Shown piece after piece: positions 1 through 11,625 of a DNA stretch of 64,000 nt. The stretch's first letter is position 1. Each line of letters starts with the position of its first letter. This stretch comes from Pampus argenteus. Taxonomy: Eukaryota > Chordata > Actinopteri > Scombriformes > Stromateidae. The notes beneath the pieces are model-generated. The model saw nothing but the letters and a program-made list of their open reading frames with translations. It was not told the DNA's origin and made no database searches. The stretch covers positions 1,424,001 to 1,488,000 of the forward strand of contig CM072879.1 of the NCBI GenBank assembly GCA_036937835.1, given 5' to 3'. The position numbers and the translations under genes were made by a program.

Positions 1-56
1 TATTGCTCCTTGTTTAAGAAAAACTGTAGTTGTCAGTTTTGGCCTGAGAGAAAGCT

Positions 57-68
57 ATTTGTACAAAT
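57..68. other. Representative perfect palindrome ATTTGTACAAAT of S1 monomers
   Basis: A single T-to-G change (TATTTTTAC to TATTTGTAC) creates a 12-bp perfect palindrome. It is found in S1 monomers and in the CCTTAGAG/AATGCTAC and TGTGGTTTTGAATG short monomers. Confidence 0.93.
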
Positions 69-191
69 GTTACAGTAAAAGCTGCAGAAAGCTCTCAGAA
101 GTGAGTTTTTTTGGTCCTAATCATTAGAAATTAGTTACTTGTTGATGGCAAACATGGTTTTGATTGAAAATATGGCTCCTTGTTTAAGAAA

Positions 192-201
192 AACTATAGT
201 T
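192..201. other. Representative perfect palindrome AACTATAGTT of long monomers
   Basis: A 10-bp perfect palindrome present in most long monomers. Short monomers and the GGCC-long subtype that has ACTGTAG carry AACTGTAGTT, which is not palindromic. It lies about 13 bp upstream of the hairpin, so many long monomers carry two strong dyads within 45 bp. Confidence 0.93.
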
Positions 202-212
202 GTCAGTTTTGG

Positions 213-234
213 GCTTCTCTCGCCGAGAGAAAGC
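213..234. other. Representative hairpin of the long monomer (9-bp insert)
   Basis: TTCTCTCG (215-222), spacer C (223), CGAGAGAA (224-231) is a perfect 8-bp inverted repeat. The flanking GC (213-214) can pair with GC (233-234) across one bulged A. The same structure occurs in about 118 monomers and in no short monomer. It also supplies two CpGs (TCGCCG) per long monomer. Confidence 0.95.
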
Positions 235-485
235 TATTTTTACAAATGTTACAGTAAAAGCTGCAGGAAGCTCTCAGAAGTGAGTTTTTTGGTCCTAATC
301 ATTAGAAATCAGTTACTTGTTGATGGCAAACATGGTTTTGATTGAAAATATTGCTCCTTGTTTAAGAAAAACTGTAGTTGTCAGTTTTGGCCTGAGAGAA
401 AGCTATTTGTACAAATGTTACAGTAAAAGCTGCAGAAAGCTCTCAGAAGTGAGTTTTTTGGTCCTAATCATTAGAAATTAGTTAC

Positions 486-1500
486 TTGTTGATGGCAAAC
501 ATGGTTTTGATTGAAAATATTGCTCCTTGTTTAAGAAAAACTGTAGTTGTCAGTTTTGGCCTTCTCTCGCCGAGAGAAAGCTATTTTTACAAATGTTACA
601 TTAAAAGCTGCAGGAAGCTCTCAGAAGTAAGTTTTTTGGTCCTAATCATTAGAAATCAGTTACTTATTGATGGCAAACATGGTTTTGATAGAAAATATTG
701 CTCCTTGTTTAAGAAAAACTATAGTTGTCAGTTTTGGGCTTCTCTCGCCGAGAGAAAGCTATTTTTACAAATGTTACAGTAAAAGCTGCAGGAAGCTCTC
801 AGAAGTGAGTTTTTTGGTCCTAATCATTAGAAATCAGTTACTTGTTGATGGCAAACATGGTTTTGATTGAAAATATTGCTCCTTGTTTAAGAAAAACTAT
901 AGCTGTCAGTTTTGGGCTTCTCTCGCCGAGAGAAAGCTATTTTTACAAATGTTACAGTAAAAGCTGTAGGAAGCTCTCAGAAGTGAGTTTTTTGGTCCTA
1001 ATCATTAGAAATTAGTTACTTGTTGATGGCAAACATGGTTTTGATTGAAAATATTGCTCCTTGTTTAAGAAAAACTATAGTTGTCAGTTTTGGGCTTCTC
1101 TCGCCGAGAGAAAGCTATTTTTACAAATGTTACAGTAAAAGCTGCAGGAAGCTCTCAGAAGTGAGTTTTTTGGTCCTAATCATTAGAAATCAGTTACTTG
1201 TTGATGGCAAACATGGTTTTGATTGAAAATATTGCTCCTTGTTTAAGAAAAACTGTAGTTGTCAGTTTTGGCCTTCTCTCGCCGAGAGAAAGCTATTTTT
1301 ACAAATGTTACAGTAAAAGCTGCAGGAAGCTCTCAGAAGTGAGTTTTTTGGTCCTAATCATTAGAAATCAGTTACTTGTTGATGGCAAACATGGTTTTGA
1401 TTGAAAATATTGGTCCTTGTTTAAGAAAAACTGTAGTTGTCAGTTTTGGCCTGAGAGAAAGCTATTTGTACAAATGTTACAGTAAAAGCTGCAGAAAGCT
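486..1500 (+). repeat. Long-family higher-order repeat, copy 1 (partner at +2117)
   Basis: The run of subtypes GGCC-long with CATTAAAAG, TTATTGATGG with GATAGAAAAT, AGCTGTC/TGTAGG long, plain long, GGCC-long, S1 recurs in the same order at 2603-3617. After that, copy 1 carries one extra S1 monomer, so the following long monomers (1713-2068) match 3662-4017 at an offset of 1949 instead. Visible differences include GTTTGGATTG near 3509 in copy 2 and the GCTCTAGAAG deletion in copy 1. Confidence 0.9.
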
Positions 1501-2602
1501 CTAGAAGTGAGTTTTTTGGTCCTAATCATTAGAAATCAGTTACTTGTTGATGGCAAACATGGTTTTGATTGAAAATATTGCTCCTTGTTTAAGAAAAACT
1601 GTAGTTGTCAGTTTTGGCCTGAGAGAAAGCTATTTGTACAAATGTTACAGTAAAAGCTGCAGAAAGCTCTCAGAAGTGAGTTTTTTGGTCCTAATCATTA
1701 GAAATTAGTTACTTGTTGATGGCAAACATGGTTTTGATTGAAAATATGGCTCCTTGTTTAAGAAAAACTATAGTTGTCAGTTTTGGGCTTCTCTCGCCGA
1801 GAGAAAGCTATTTTTACAAATGTGACAGTAAAAGCTGCAGGAAGCTCTCAGAAGTGAGTTTTTTGGTCCTAATCATTAGAAATCAGTTACTTGTTGATGG
1901 CAAACATGGTTTTGATTGAAAATATGGCTCCTTGTTTAAGAAAAACTATAGTTGTCAGTTTTGGGCTTCTCTCGCCGAGAGAAAGCTATTTTTACATATG
2001 TTACAGTAAAAGCTGCAGGAAGCTCTCAGAAGTGGGATTTTTGGTCCTAATCATTAGAAATCAGTTACTTGTTGATGGCAAACATGGTTTTGATTGAAAA
2101 TATGGCTCCTTGTTTAAGAAAAACTATAGTTGTCAGTTTTGGGCTTCTCTCGCCGAGAGAAAGCTATTTTTACATATGTTACAGTAAAAGCTGCAGGAAG
2201 CTCTCAGACGTGGGATTTTTGGTCCTAATCATTAGAAATTAGTTACTTGTTGATGGCAAACATGGTTTTGATTGAAAATATTGCTCCTTGTTTAAGAAAA
2301 ACTATAGTTGTCAGTTTTGGGCTTCTCTCGCCGAGAGAAAGCTATTTTTACAAATGTTACAGTAAAAGCTGCAGGAAGCTCTCAGAAGTGAGTTTTTTGG
2401 TCCTAATCATTAGAAATCAGTTACTTGTTGATGGCAAACATGGTTTTGATTGAAAATATGGCTCCTTGTTTAAGAAAAACTATAGTTGTCAGTTTTGGGC
2501 TTCTCTCGCCGAGAGAAAGCTATTTTTACATATGTTACAGTAAAAGCTGCAGGAAGCTCTCAGAAGTGGGATTTTTGGTCCTAATCATTAGAAATTAGTT
2601 AC

Positions 2603-3617
2603 TTGTTGATGGCAAACATGGTTTTGATTGAAAATATTGCTCCTTGTTTAAGAAAAACTGTAGTTGTCAGTTTTGGCCTTCTCTCGCCGAGAGAAAGCTA
2701 TTTTTACAAATGTTACATTAAAAGCTGCAGGAAGCTCTCAGAAGTAAGTTTTTTGGTCCTAATCATTAGAAATCAGTTACTTATTGATGGCAAACATGGT
2801 TTTGATAGAAAATATTGCTCCTTGTTTAAGAAAAACTATAGTTGTCAGTTTTGGGCTTCTCTCGCCGAGAGAAAGCTATTTTTACAAATGTTACAGTAAA
2901 AGCTGCAGGAAGCTCTCAGAAGTGAGTTTTTTGGTCCTAATCATTAGAAATCAGTTACTTGTTGATGGCAAACATGGTTTTGATTGAAAATATTGCTCCT
3001 TGTTTAAGAAAAACTATAGCTGTCAGTTTTGGGCTTCTCTCGCCGAGAGAAAGCTATTTTTACAAATGTTACAGTAAAAGCTGTAGGAAGCTCTCAGAAG
3101 TGAGTTTTTTGGTCCTAATCATTAGAAATTAGTTACTTGTTGATGGCAAACATGGTTTTGATTGAAAATATTGCTCCTTGTTTAAGAAAAACTATAGTTG
3201 TCAGTTTTGGGCTTCTCTCGCCGAGAGAAAGCTATTTTTACAAATGTTACAGTAAAAGCTGCAGGAAGCTCTCAGAAGTGAGTTTTTTGGTCCTAATCAT
3301 TAGAAATCAGTTACTTGTTGATGGCAAACATGGTTTTGATTGAAAATATTGCTCCTTGTTTAAGAAAAACTGTAGTTGTCAGTTTTGGCCTTCTCTCGCC
3401 GAGAGAAAGCTATTTTTACAAATGTTACAGTAAAAGCTGCAGGAAGCTCTCAGAAGTGAGTTTTTTGGTCCTAATCATTAGAAATCAGTTACTTGTTGAT
3501 GGCAAACATGGTTTGGATTGAAAATATTGGTCCTTGTTTAAGAAAAACTGTAGTTGTCAGTTTTGGCCTGAGAGAAAGCTATTTGTACAAATGTTACAGT
3601 AAAAGCTGCAGAAAGCT
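2603..3617 (+). repeat. Long-family higher-order repeat, copy 2 (partner at -2117)
   Basis: Near-identical to 486-1500 by monomer order and by rare variants: GATAGAAAAT, where the usual GATTGA has lost its TGA, and the TGTAGG variant that destroys the CTGCAG site. Adjacent, slightly divergent copies of a multi-monomer unit define a higher-order repeat. Confidence 0.9.
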
Positions 3618-6600
3618 CTCAGAAGTGAGTTTTTTGGTCCTAATCATTAGAAATTAGTTACTTGTTGATGGCAAACATGGTTTTGATTGAAAATATGGCT
3701 CCTTGTTTAAGAAAAACTATAGTTGTCAGTTTTGGGCTTCTCTCGCCGAGAGAAAGCTATTTTTACAAATGTGACAGTAAAAGCTGCAGGAAGCTCTCAG
3801 AAGTGAGTTTTTTGGTCCTAATCATTAGAAATCAGTTACTTGTTGATGGCAAACATGGTTTTGATTGAAAATATGGCTCCTTGTTTAAGAAAAACTATAG
3901 TTGTCAGTTTTGGGCTTCTCTCGCCGAGAGAAAGCTATTTTTACATATGTTACAGTAAAAGCTGCAGGAAGCTCTCAGAAGTGAGTTTTTTGGTCCTAAT
4001 CATTAGAAATCAGTTACTTGTTGATGGCAAACATGGTTTTGATTGAAAATATTGCTCCTTGTTTAAGAAAAACTGTAGTTGTCAGTTTTGGCCTGAGAGA
4101 AAGCTATTTTTACAAATGTTACAGTAAAAGCTGCAGGAAGCTCTCAGAAGTGAGTTTTTTGGTCCTAATCATTAGAAATCAGTTACTTGTTGATGGCAAA
4201 CATGGTTTTGATTGAAAATATTGCTCCTTGTTTAAGAAAAACTGTAGTTGTCAGTTTTGGCCTGAGACAAAGCTATTTTTACAAATGTTACAGTAAAAGC
4301 TGCAGGAAGCTCTCAGAAGTGAGTTTTTTTGGTCCTAATCATTAGAAATCAGTTACTTGTTGATGGCAAACATGGTTTTGATTGAAAATATTGCTCATTG
4401 TTTAAGAAAAACTGTAGTTGTCAGTTTTGGCCTGAGACAAAGCTATTTTTACAAATGTTACAGTAAAAGCTGCAGGAAGCTCTCAGAAGTGAGTTTTTTG
4501 GTCCTAATCATTAGAAATCAGTTACTTGTTGATGGCAAACATGGTTTTCATTGAAAATATTGATCCTTGTTTAAGAAAAACTGTAGTGTCAGTTTTGGCC
4601 TGAGAGAAAGCTATTTTTACAAATGTTACAGTAAAAGCTGCAGGAAGCTCTCAGAAGTGAGTTTTTTGGTCCTAATCATTAGAAATCAGTTACTTGTTGA
4701 TGGCAAACATGGTTTTGATTGAAAATATTGCTCCTTGTTTAAGAAAAACTGTAGTTGTCAGTTTTGGCCTGAGAGAAAGCTATTTTTACAAATGTTACAG
4801 TAAAAGCTGCAGGAAGCTCTCAGAAGTGAGTTTTTTGGTCCTAATCATTAGAAATCAGTTACTTGTTGATGGCAAACATGGTTTTGTTGAAAATATTGAT
4901 CCTTATTTAAGAAAAACTGTAGTTGTCAGTTTTGGCCTGAGAGAAAGCTATTTTTACAAATATTACAGTAAAAGCTGCAGGAAGCTCTCAGAAGTGAGTT
5001 TTTTTGGTCCTAATCATTAGAAATCAGTTACTTGTTGATGGTAAACATGGTTTTGATTGAAAATATTGCTCCTTGTTTAAGAAAAACTGTAGTTGTCAGT
5101 TTTGGCCTAAGAGAAAGCTATTTTTACAAATATTACAGTAAAAGCTGCAGGAAGCTCTCAGAAGTGAGTTTTTTGGTCCTAATCATTAGAAATCAGTTAC
5201 TTGTTGACGGCAAACATAGTTTTGATTGAAAATATTGCTCCTTGTTTAAGAAAAACTGTAGTTGTCAGTTTTGGCCTGAGAGAAAGCTATTTTTACAAAT
5301 GTTACATTAAAAGCTGCAGGAAGCTCTCAGAAGTGAGTTTTTTGGTCCTAATCATTAGAAATCAGTTACTTGTTGATGGCAAACATGGTTTTCATTGAAA
5401 ATATTGATCCTTGTTTAAGAAAAACTGTAGTTGTCAGTTTTGGCCTGAGAGAAAGCTATTTTTACAAATGTTACAGTAAAAGCTGCAGGAAGCTCTCAGA
5501 AGTGAGTTTTTTGGTCCTAATCATTAGAAATCAGTTACTTGTTGATGGCAAACATGGTTTTCATTGAAAATATTGCTCCTTGTTTAAGAAAAACTGTAGT
5601 TGTCAGTTTTGGCCTGAGAGAAAGCTATTTTTACAAATGTTACAGTAAAAGCTGCAGGAAGCTCTCAGAACTGAGTTTTTTGGTCCTAATCATTAGAAAT
5701 CAGTTACTTGTTGATGGCAAACATGGTTTTGATTGAAAATATTGCTCCTTGTTTAAGAAAAACTGTAGTTGTCAGTTTTGGCCTGAGACAAAGCTATTTT
5801 TACAAATGTTACAGTAAAAGCTGCAGGAAGCTCTCAGAAGTGAGTTTTTTGGTCCTAATCATTAGAAATCAGTTACTTGTTGATGGCAAACATGGTTTTG
5901 ATTGAAAATATTGCTCCTTGTTTAAGAAAAACTGTAGTTGTCAGTTTTGGCCTGAGAGAAAGCTATTTTTTACAAATGTTACAGTAAAAGCTGCAGGAAG
6001 CTCTCAGAAGTGAGTTTTTTGGTCCTAATCATTAGAAATCAGTTACTTGTTGATGGCAAACATGGTTTTGATTGAAAATATTGCTCCTTGTTTAAGAAAA
6101 ACTGTAGTTGTCAGTTTTGGCCTGAGACAAAGCTATTTTTACAAATGTTACAGTAAAAGCTGCAGGAAGCTCTCAGAAGTGAGTTTTTTGGTCCTAATCA
6201 TTAGAAATCAGTTACTTGTTGATGGCAAACATGGTTTTGATTGAAAATATTGCTCCTTGTTTAAGAAAAACTGTAGTTGTCAGTTTTGGCCTTAGAGAAA
6301 GCTATTTGTACAAATGCTACAGTAAAAGCTGCAGGAAGCTCTCAGAAGTGAGTTTTTTGGTCCTAATCATTAGAAATCAGTTACTTGTTGATGGCAAACA
6401 TGGTTTTTATTGAAAATATTGATCCTTGTTTAAGAAAAACTGTAGTTGTCAGTTTTGGCCTGAGAGAAAGCTATTTTTACAAATGTTACAGTAAAAGCTG
6501 CAGGAAGCTCTCAGAAGTGAGTTTTTTGGTCCTAATCATTAGAAATCAGTTACTTGTTGATGGCAAATGTGGTTTTGAATGAAAATATTGGTCCTTGTTT

Positions 6601-6773
6601 AAGAAAAACTGTAATTGTCAGTTTTGGCCTGAGAGAAAGCTATTTGTACAAATGTTACAGTAAAAGCTGCAGGAAGCTCTCAGAAGTGAGTTTTTTGGTC
6701 CTAATCATTAGAAATCAGTTACTTGTTGATGGCAAACATGGTTTTGATTGAAAATATTGCTCCTTGTTTAAGA

Positions 6774-6852
6774 AAAACTGTAGTTGTCAGTTTTGGCCTG
6801 AGAGAAAGCTATTTTTACAAATGTTACAGTAAAAGCTGCAGGAAGCTCTCAG
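6774..6852. other. Representative nested inverted repeats of the short monomer
   Basis: In this typical monomer AAAACTG (6774-6780) pairs with CAGTTTT (6788-6794) across a 7-nt loop. CTGAGAG (6798-6804) is complementary to CTCTCAG (6846-6852), and between them TTTTAC (6813-6818) is complementary to GTAAAA (6829-6834). The sequence could fold as one small stem-loop followed by a two-tier stem. The GAGACAAAG subtype weakens the outer stem. Confidence 0.8.
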
Positions 6853-6869
6853 AAGTGAGTTTTTTGGTC

Positions 6870-6880
6870 CTAATCATTAG
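6870..6880. other. Representative conserved dyad CTAATCATTAG
   Basis: Arms CTAAT and ATTAG around a single C. It is present in almost all monomers. The exceptions are few and localised: ATTCGAAAT (five monomers), TTATAAATC, ATCGTTAG, ATCATCAG, CATAATC. A protein-binding role is possible but unsupported here. Confidence 0.75.
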
Positions 6881-7736
6881 AAATCAGTTACTTGTTGATG
6901 GCAAACATGGTTTTGATTGAAAATATTGCTCCTTGTTTAAGAAAAACTGTAGTTGTCAGTTTTGGCCTGAGACAAAGCTATTTTTACAAATGTTACAGTA
7001 AAAGCTGCAGGAAGCTCTCAGAAGTGAGTTTTTTGGTCCTAATCATTAGAAATCAGTTACTTGTTGATGGCAAACATGGTTTTGATTGAAAATATTGCTC
7101 CTTGTTTAAGAAAAACTGTAGTTGTCAGTTTTGGCCTTAGAGAAAGCTATTTGTACAAATGCTACAGTAAAAGCTGCAGGAAGCTCTCAGAAGTGAGTTT
7201 TTTGGTCCTAATCATTAGAAATCAGTTACTTGTTGATGGCAAACATGGTTTTTATTGAAAATATTGATCCTTGTTTAAGAAAAACTGTAGTTGTCAGTTT
7301 TGGCCTGAGAGAAAGCTATTTTTACAAATGTTACAGTAAAAGCTGCAGGAAGCTCTCAGAAGTGAGTTTTTTGGTCCTAATCATTAGAAATCAGTTACTT
7401 GTTGATGGCAAATGTGGTTTTGAATGAAAATATTGGTCCTTGTTTAAGAAAAACTGTAATTGTCAGTTTTGGCCTGAGAGAAAGCTATTTGTACAAATGT
7501 TACAGTAAAAGCTGCAGGAAGCTCTCAGAAGTGAGTTTTTTGGTCCTAATCATTAGAAATCAGTTACTTGTTGATGGCAAACATGGTTTTGATTGAAAAT
7601 ATTGCTCCTTGTTTAAGAAAAACTGTAGTTGTCAGTTTTGGCCTGAGAGAAAGCTATTTTTACAAATGTTACAGTAAAAGCTGCAGGAAGCTCTCAGAAG
7701 TGAGTTTTTTGGTCCTAATCATTAGAAATCAGTTAC

Positions 7737-8580
7737 TTGTTGATGGCAAACATGGTTTTGATTGAAAATATTGCTCCTTGTTTAAGAAAAACTGTAGTTG
7801 TCAGTTTTGGCCTGAGACAAAGCTATTTTTACAAATGTTACAGTAAAAGCTGCAGGAAGCTCTCAGAAGTGAGTTTTTTTGGTCCTAATCATTAGAAATC
7901 AGTTACTTGTTGATGGCAAACATGGTTTTGATTGAAAATATTGCTCATTGTTTAAGAAAAACTGTAGTTGTCAGTTTTGGCCTGAGACAAAGCTATTTTT
8001 ACAAATGTTACAGTAAAAGCTGCAGGAAGCTCTCAGAAGTGAGTTTTTTGGTCCTAATCATTAGAAATCAGTTACTTGTTGATGGCAAACATGGTTTTCA
8101 TTGAAAATATTGATCCTTGTTTAAGAAAAACTGTAGTGTCAGTTTTGGCCTGAGAGAAAGCTATTTTTACAAATGTTACAGTAAAAGCTGCAGGAAGCTC
8201 TCAGAAGTGAGTTTTTTGGTCCTAATCATTAGAAATCAGTTACTTGTTGATGGCAAACATGGTTTTGATTGAAAATATTGCTCCTTGTTTAAGAAAAACT
8301 GTAGTTGTCAGTTTTGGCCTGAGAGAAAGCTATTTTTACAAATGTTACAGTAAAAGCTGCAGGAAGCTCTCAGAAGTGAGTTTTTTGGTCCTAATCATTA
8401 GAAATCAGTTACTTGTTGATGGCAAACATGGTTTTGTTGAAAATATTGATCCTTATTTAAGAAAAACTGTAGTTGTCAGTTTTGGCCTGAGAGAAAGCTA
8501 TTTTTACAAATGTTACAGTAAAAGCTGCAGGAAGCTCTCAGAAGTGAGTTTTTTGGTCCTAATCATTATAAATCAGTTAC
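7737..8580 (+). repeat. Second copy of the block at 4187-5030 (offset 3550)
   Basis: Order and indels match 4187-5030: GAGACAAAG with a 7-T run, GCTCATTG, the GTAGTGTC deletion, plain, then GTTGAAA with CTTATTTAAG. They differ at AATATTAC (near 4960) versus AATGTTAC, and in the T run near 4999. Confidence 0.85.
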
Positions 8581-11457
8581 TTGTTGATGGCAAACATGGT
8601 TTTGATTGAAAATATTGCTCCTTGTTTAAGAAAAACTGTAGTTGTCAGTTTTGGCCTAAGAGAAAGCTATTTTTTTACAAATATTACAGTAAAAGCTGCA
8701 GGAAGCTCTCAGAAGTGAGTTTTTTGGTCCTAATCATTAGAAATCAGTTACTTGTTGATGGTAAACATGGTTTTGATTGAAAATATTGCTCCTTGTTTAA
8801 GAAAAACTGTAGTTGTCAGTTTTGGCCTAAGAGAAAGCTATTTTTACAAATATTACAGTAAAAGCTGCAGGAAGCTCTCAGAAGTGAGTTTTTTGGTCCT
8901 AATCATTAGAAATCAGTTACTTGTTGACGGCAAACATAGTTTTGATTGAAAATATTGCTCCTTGTTTAAGAAAAACTGTAGTTGTCAGTTTTGGCCTGAG
9001 AGAAAGCTATTTTTACAAATGTTACATTAAAAGCTGCAGGAAGCTCTCAGAAGTGAGTTTTTTGGTCCTAATCATTAGAAATCAGTTACTTGTTGATGGC
9101 AAACATGGTTTTCATTGAAAATATTGCTCCTTGTTTAAGAAAAACTGTAGTTGTCAGTTTTGGCCTGAGAGAAAGCTATTTTTACAAATGTTACATTAAA
9201 AGCTGCAGGAAGCTCTCAGAAGTGAGTTATTTGGTCCTAATCATTAGAAATCAGTTACTTGTTGATGGCAAACATGGTTTTCATTGAAAATATTGATCCT
9301 TGTTTAAGAAAAACTGTAGTTGTCAGTTTTGGCCTGAGAGAAAGCTATTTTTACAAATGTTACAGTAAAAGCTGCAGGAAGCTCTCAGAAGTGAGTTTTT
9401 TGGTCCTAATCATTAGAAATCAGTTACTTGTTGATGGCAAACATGGTTTTCATTGAAAATATTGCTCCTTGTTTAAGAAAAACTGTAGTTGTCAGTTTTG
9501 GCCTGAGAGAAAGCTATTTTTACAAATGTTACAGTAAAAGCTGCAGGAAGCTCTCAGAAGTGAGTTTTTTGGTCCTAATCATTAGAAATCAGTTACTTGT
9601 TGATGACAAACATGGTTTTGATTGAAAATATTGCTCCTTGTTTAAGAAAAACTGTAGTTGTCAGTTTTGGCCTGAGAGAAAGCTATTTTTACAAATGTTA
9701 CAGTAAAAGCTGCAGGAAGCTCTCAGAAGTGAGTTTTTTTGTCCTAATCATTAGAAATCAGTTACTTGTTGATGGCAAACATGGTTTTGATTGAAAATAT
9801 TGCTCCTTGTTTAAGAAAAACTGTAGTTGTCAGTTTTGGCCTGAGACAAAGCTATTTTTACAAATGTTACAGTAAAAGCTGCAGGAAGCTCTCAGAAGTG
9901 AGTTTTTTGGTCCTAATCATTAGAAATCAGTTACTTGTTGATGGCAAACATGGTTTTGATTGAAAATATTGCTCCTTGTTTAAGAAAAACTGTAGTTGTC
10001 AGTTTTGGCCTGAGAGAAAGCTATTTTTTACAAATGTTACAGTAAAAGCTGCAGGAAGCTCTCAGAAGTGAGTTTTTTGGTCCTAATCATTAGAAATCAG
10101 TTACTTGTTGATGGCAAACATGGTTTTGATTGAAAATATTGCTCCTTGTTTAAGAAACACTGTAGTTGTCAGTTTTGGCCTGAGACAAAGCTATTTTTAC
10201 AAATGTTACAGTAAAAGCTGCAGGAAGCTCTCAGAAGTGAGTTTTTTGGTCCTAATCATTAGAAATCAGTTACTTGTTGATGGCAAACATGGTTTTGATT
10301 GAAAATATTGCTCCTTGTTTAAGTAAAACTGTAGTTGTCAGTTTTGGCCTTAGAGAAAGCTATTTGTACAAATGCTACAGTAAAAGCTGCAGGAAGCTCT
10401 CAGAAGTGAGTTTTTTGGTCCTAATCATTAGAAATCAGTTACTTGTTGATGGCAAACATGGTTTTTATTGAAAATATTGATCCTTGTTTAAGAAAAACTG
10501 TAGTTGTCAGTTTTGGCCTGAGAGAAAGCTATTTTGACAAATGTTACAGTAAAAGCTGCAGGAAGCTCTCAGAAGTGAGTTTTTTGGTCCTAATCATTCG
10601 AAATTAGTTACTTGTTGATGGCAAACATGGTTTTGATTGAAAATATTGCTCCTTGTTTAAGAAAAACTGTAGTTGTCAGTTTTGGCCTGAGAGAAAGCTA
10701 TTTTTACAAATGTTACAGTAAAAGCTGCAGGAAGCTCTCAGAAGTGAGTTTTTTGGTCCTAATCATTAGAAATCAGTTACTTGTTGATGGCAAATGTGGT
10801 TTTGAATGAAAATATTGGTCCTTGTTTAAGAAAAACTGTAATTGTCAGTTTTGGCCTGAGAGAAAGCTATTTGTACAAATGTTACAGTAAAAGCTGCAGG
10901 AAGCTCTCAGAAGTGAGTTTTTTGGTCCTAATCATTAGAAATCAGTTACTTGTTGATGGCAAACATGGTTTTGATTGAAAATATTGCTCCTTGTTTAAGA
11001 AAAACTGTAGTTGTCAGTTTTGGCCTGAGAGAAAGCTATTTTTACAAATGTTACAGTAAAAGCTGCAGGAAGCTCTCAGAAGTGAGTTTTTTGGTCCTAA
11101 TCATTAGAAATCAGTTACTTGTTGATGGCAAACATGGTTTTGATTGAAAATATTGCTCCTTGTTTAAGAAAAACTGTAGTTGTCAGTTTTGGCCTGAGAC
11201 AAAGCTATTTTTACAAATGTTACAGTAAAAGCTGCAGGAAGCTCTCAGAAGTGAGTTTTTTTGGTCCTAATCATTAGAAATCAGTTACTTGTTGATGGCA
11301 AACATGGTTTTGATTGAAAATATTGCTCATTGTTTAAGAAAAACTGTAGTTGTCAGTTTTGGCCTGAGACAAAGCTATTTTTACAAATGTTACAGTAAAA
11401 GCTGCAGGAAGCTCTCAGAAGTGAGTTTTTTGGTCCTAATCATTAGAAATCAGTTAC
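8413..11457 (+). repeat. Short higher-order repeat segment shared with 33084-36296
   Basis: Monomers from the GTTGAAA/CTTATTTAAG type through GTAAACATGG, GACGGC, CATTG, GATGACAAAC, GAGACAAAG, AATGCTAC, TTTTGACAAATG (near 10533), ATTCGAAATT (10597), TGTGGTTTTGAATG to GCTCATTG recur in order in 33084-36296. The offset is about 24670 in the first half and 24839 in the second half, because the distant copy has one extra GAGACAAAG monomer (34605). Private changes include AAGAAACACTG near 10156 and AAGTAAAAC near 10322. Confidence 0.85.
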
Positions 11458-11625
11458 TTGTTGATGGCAAACATGGTTTTCATTGAAAATATTGATCCTT
11501 GTTTAAGAAAAACTGTAGTGTCAGTTTTGGCCTGAGAGAAAGCTATTTTTACAAATGTTACAGTAAAAGCTGCAGGAAGCTCTCAGAAGTGAGTTTTTTG
11601 GTCCTAATCATTAGAAATCAGTTAC

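Larger units (their letters stand above)
1..4017 (+). repeat. Long-monomer domain A (18 long monomers plus S1 short monomers)
   Basis: About 18 monomers carry the 9-bp insert (CTTCTCTCGCCGAGAG), with interspersed S1 short monomers (the fragment at 1-138 and those starting near 317, 1376, 1545 and 3493). Long subtypes seen are ATATGGCTCC with ACTATAGTTG and GGGCTTCTC; an ACATATG/GTGGGATTTTT subtype (near 2069 and 2425); a GGCCTTCTC subtype with ACATTAAAAG and GTAAGTT; and a subtype with ACTATAGCTGTC and GCTGTAGG (near 845 and 2962). The S1 monomer at 1376 has a 1-bp deletion (GCTCTAGAAG). The order of subtypes repeats after 2117 bp. Confidence 0.95.
6047..7736 (+). repeat. Five-monomer (845-bp) tandem duplication, site 1
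   Basis: Monomers starting at 6047, 6216, 6385, 6554 and 6723 (types GAGACAAAG, CCTTAGAG/AATGCTAC, TTTTTATTG, TGTGGTTTTGAATG, plain) are repeated in order at 6892, 7061, 7230, 7399 and 7568. By eye the two 845-bp blocks are identical. This duplication lengthens the local copy of the higher-order repeat relative to the one ending at 11289. Confidence 0.92.
4018..11625 (+). repeat. Short-only domain B (45 monomers, about two copies of a 20-22-mer higher-order repeat)
   Basis: The length is 45 x 169 bp plus a few indels, and no monomer carries the 9-bp insert. Diagnostic monomers recur in a fixed order: GCTCATTG with GAGACAAAG (4357, 7907, 11289); the CTGTAGTGTC deletion that follows it; GGTTTTGTTGAAA with CTTATTTAAG; CCTAAGAG with AATATTACAG; GACGGCAAACATAG (5201, 8921); GGTTTTCATTG; TTGATGACAAAC (9597); CCTTAGAG with AAATGCTAC (6216, 7061, 10274); and CAAATGTGGTTTTGAATG (6554, 7399, 10781). 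Spacing of the GCTCATTG markers is 3550 and 3382 bp. The second copy contains additional monomers around 8582, 9090 and 9597 relative to the first. Confidence 0.95.

Noticed and set aside
213..234. Hairpin followed by T-rich sequence as a bacterial intrinsic terminator
   Set aside because: It is repeated about 118 times in a tandem eukaryote-like satellite with no adjacent gene, and its T run is short and interrupted.
486..782. 98-codon frames (also at 2603, 19182, 20945, 27637, 46273, 59038, 61326)
   Set aside because: They arise only because GATTGA is mutated to GATAGA, removing the usual stop, so translation runs on in another frame to the TAA in ACAGTAA. This is a single point mutation carried by a repeat subtype.
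6870..6880. CTAATCATTAG as a homeodomain-type binding site
   Set aside because: The TAAT/ATTA dyad is suggestive, but such AT-rich motifs are common by chance and nothing else supports regulation here. Reported only as a dyad.
8244..8609. 121-codon two-unit frames (also at 16406, 16743, 25912, 26249, 32915, 38832, 43318, 50063), and 108-110 codon versions
   Set aside because: A 1-bp deletion (GATTGAAA to GTTGAAA) makes the step between neighbouring monomers 168 bp, a multiple of 3, so two frames fuse. An extra T shortens some of them to 108-110 codons. Not a gene.
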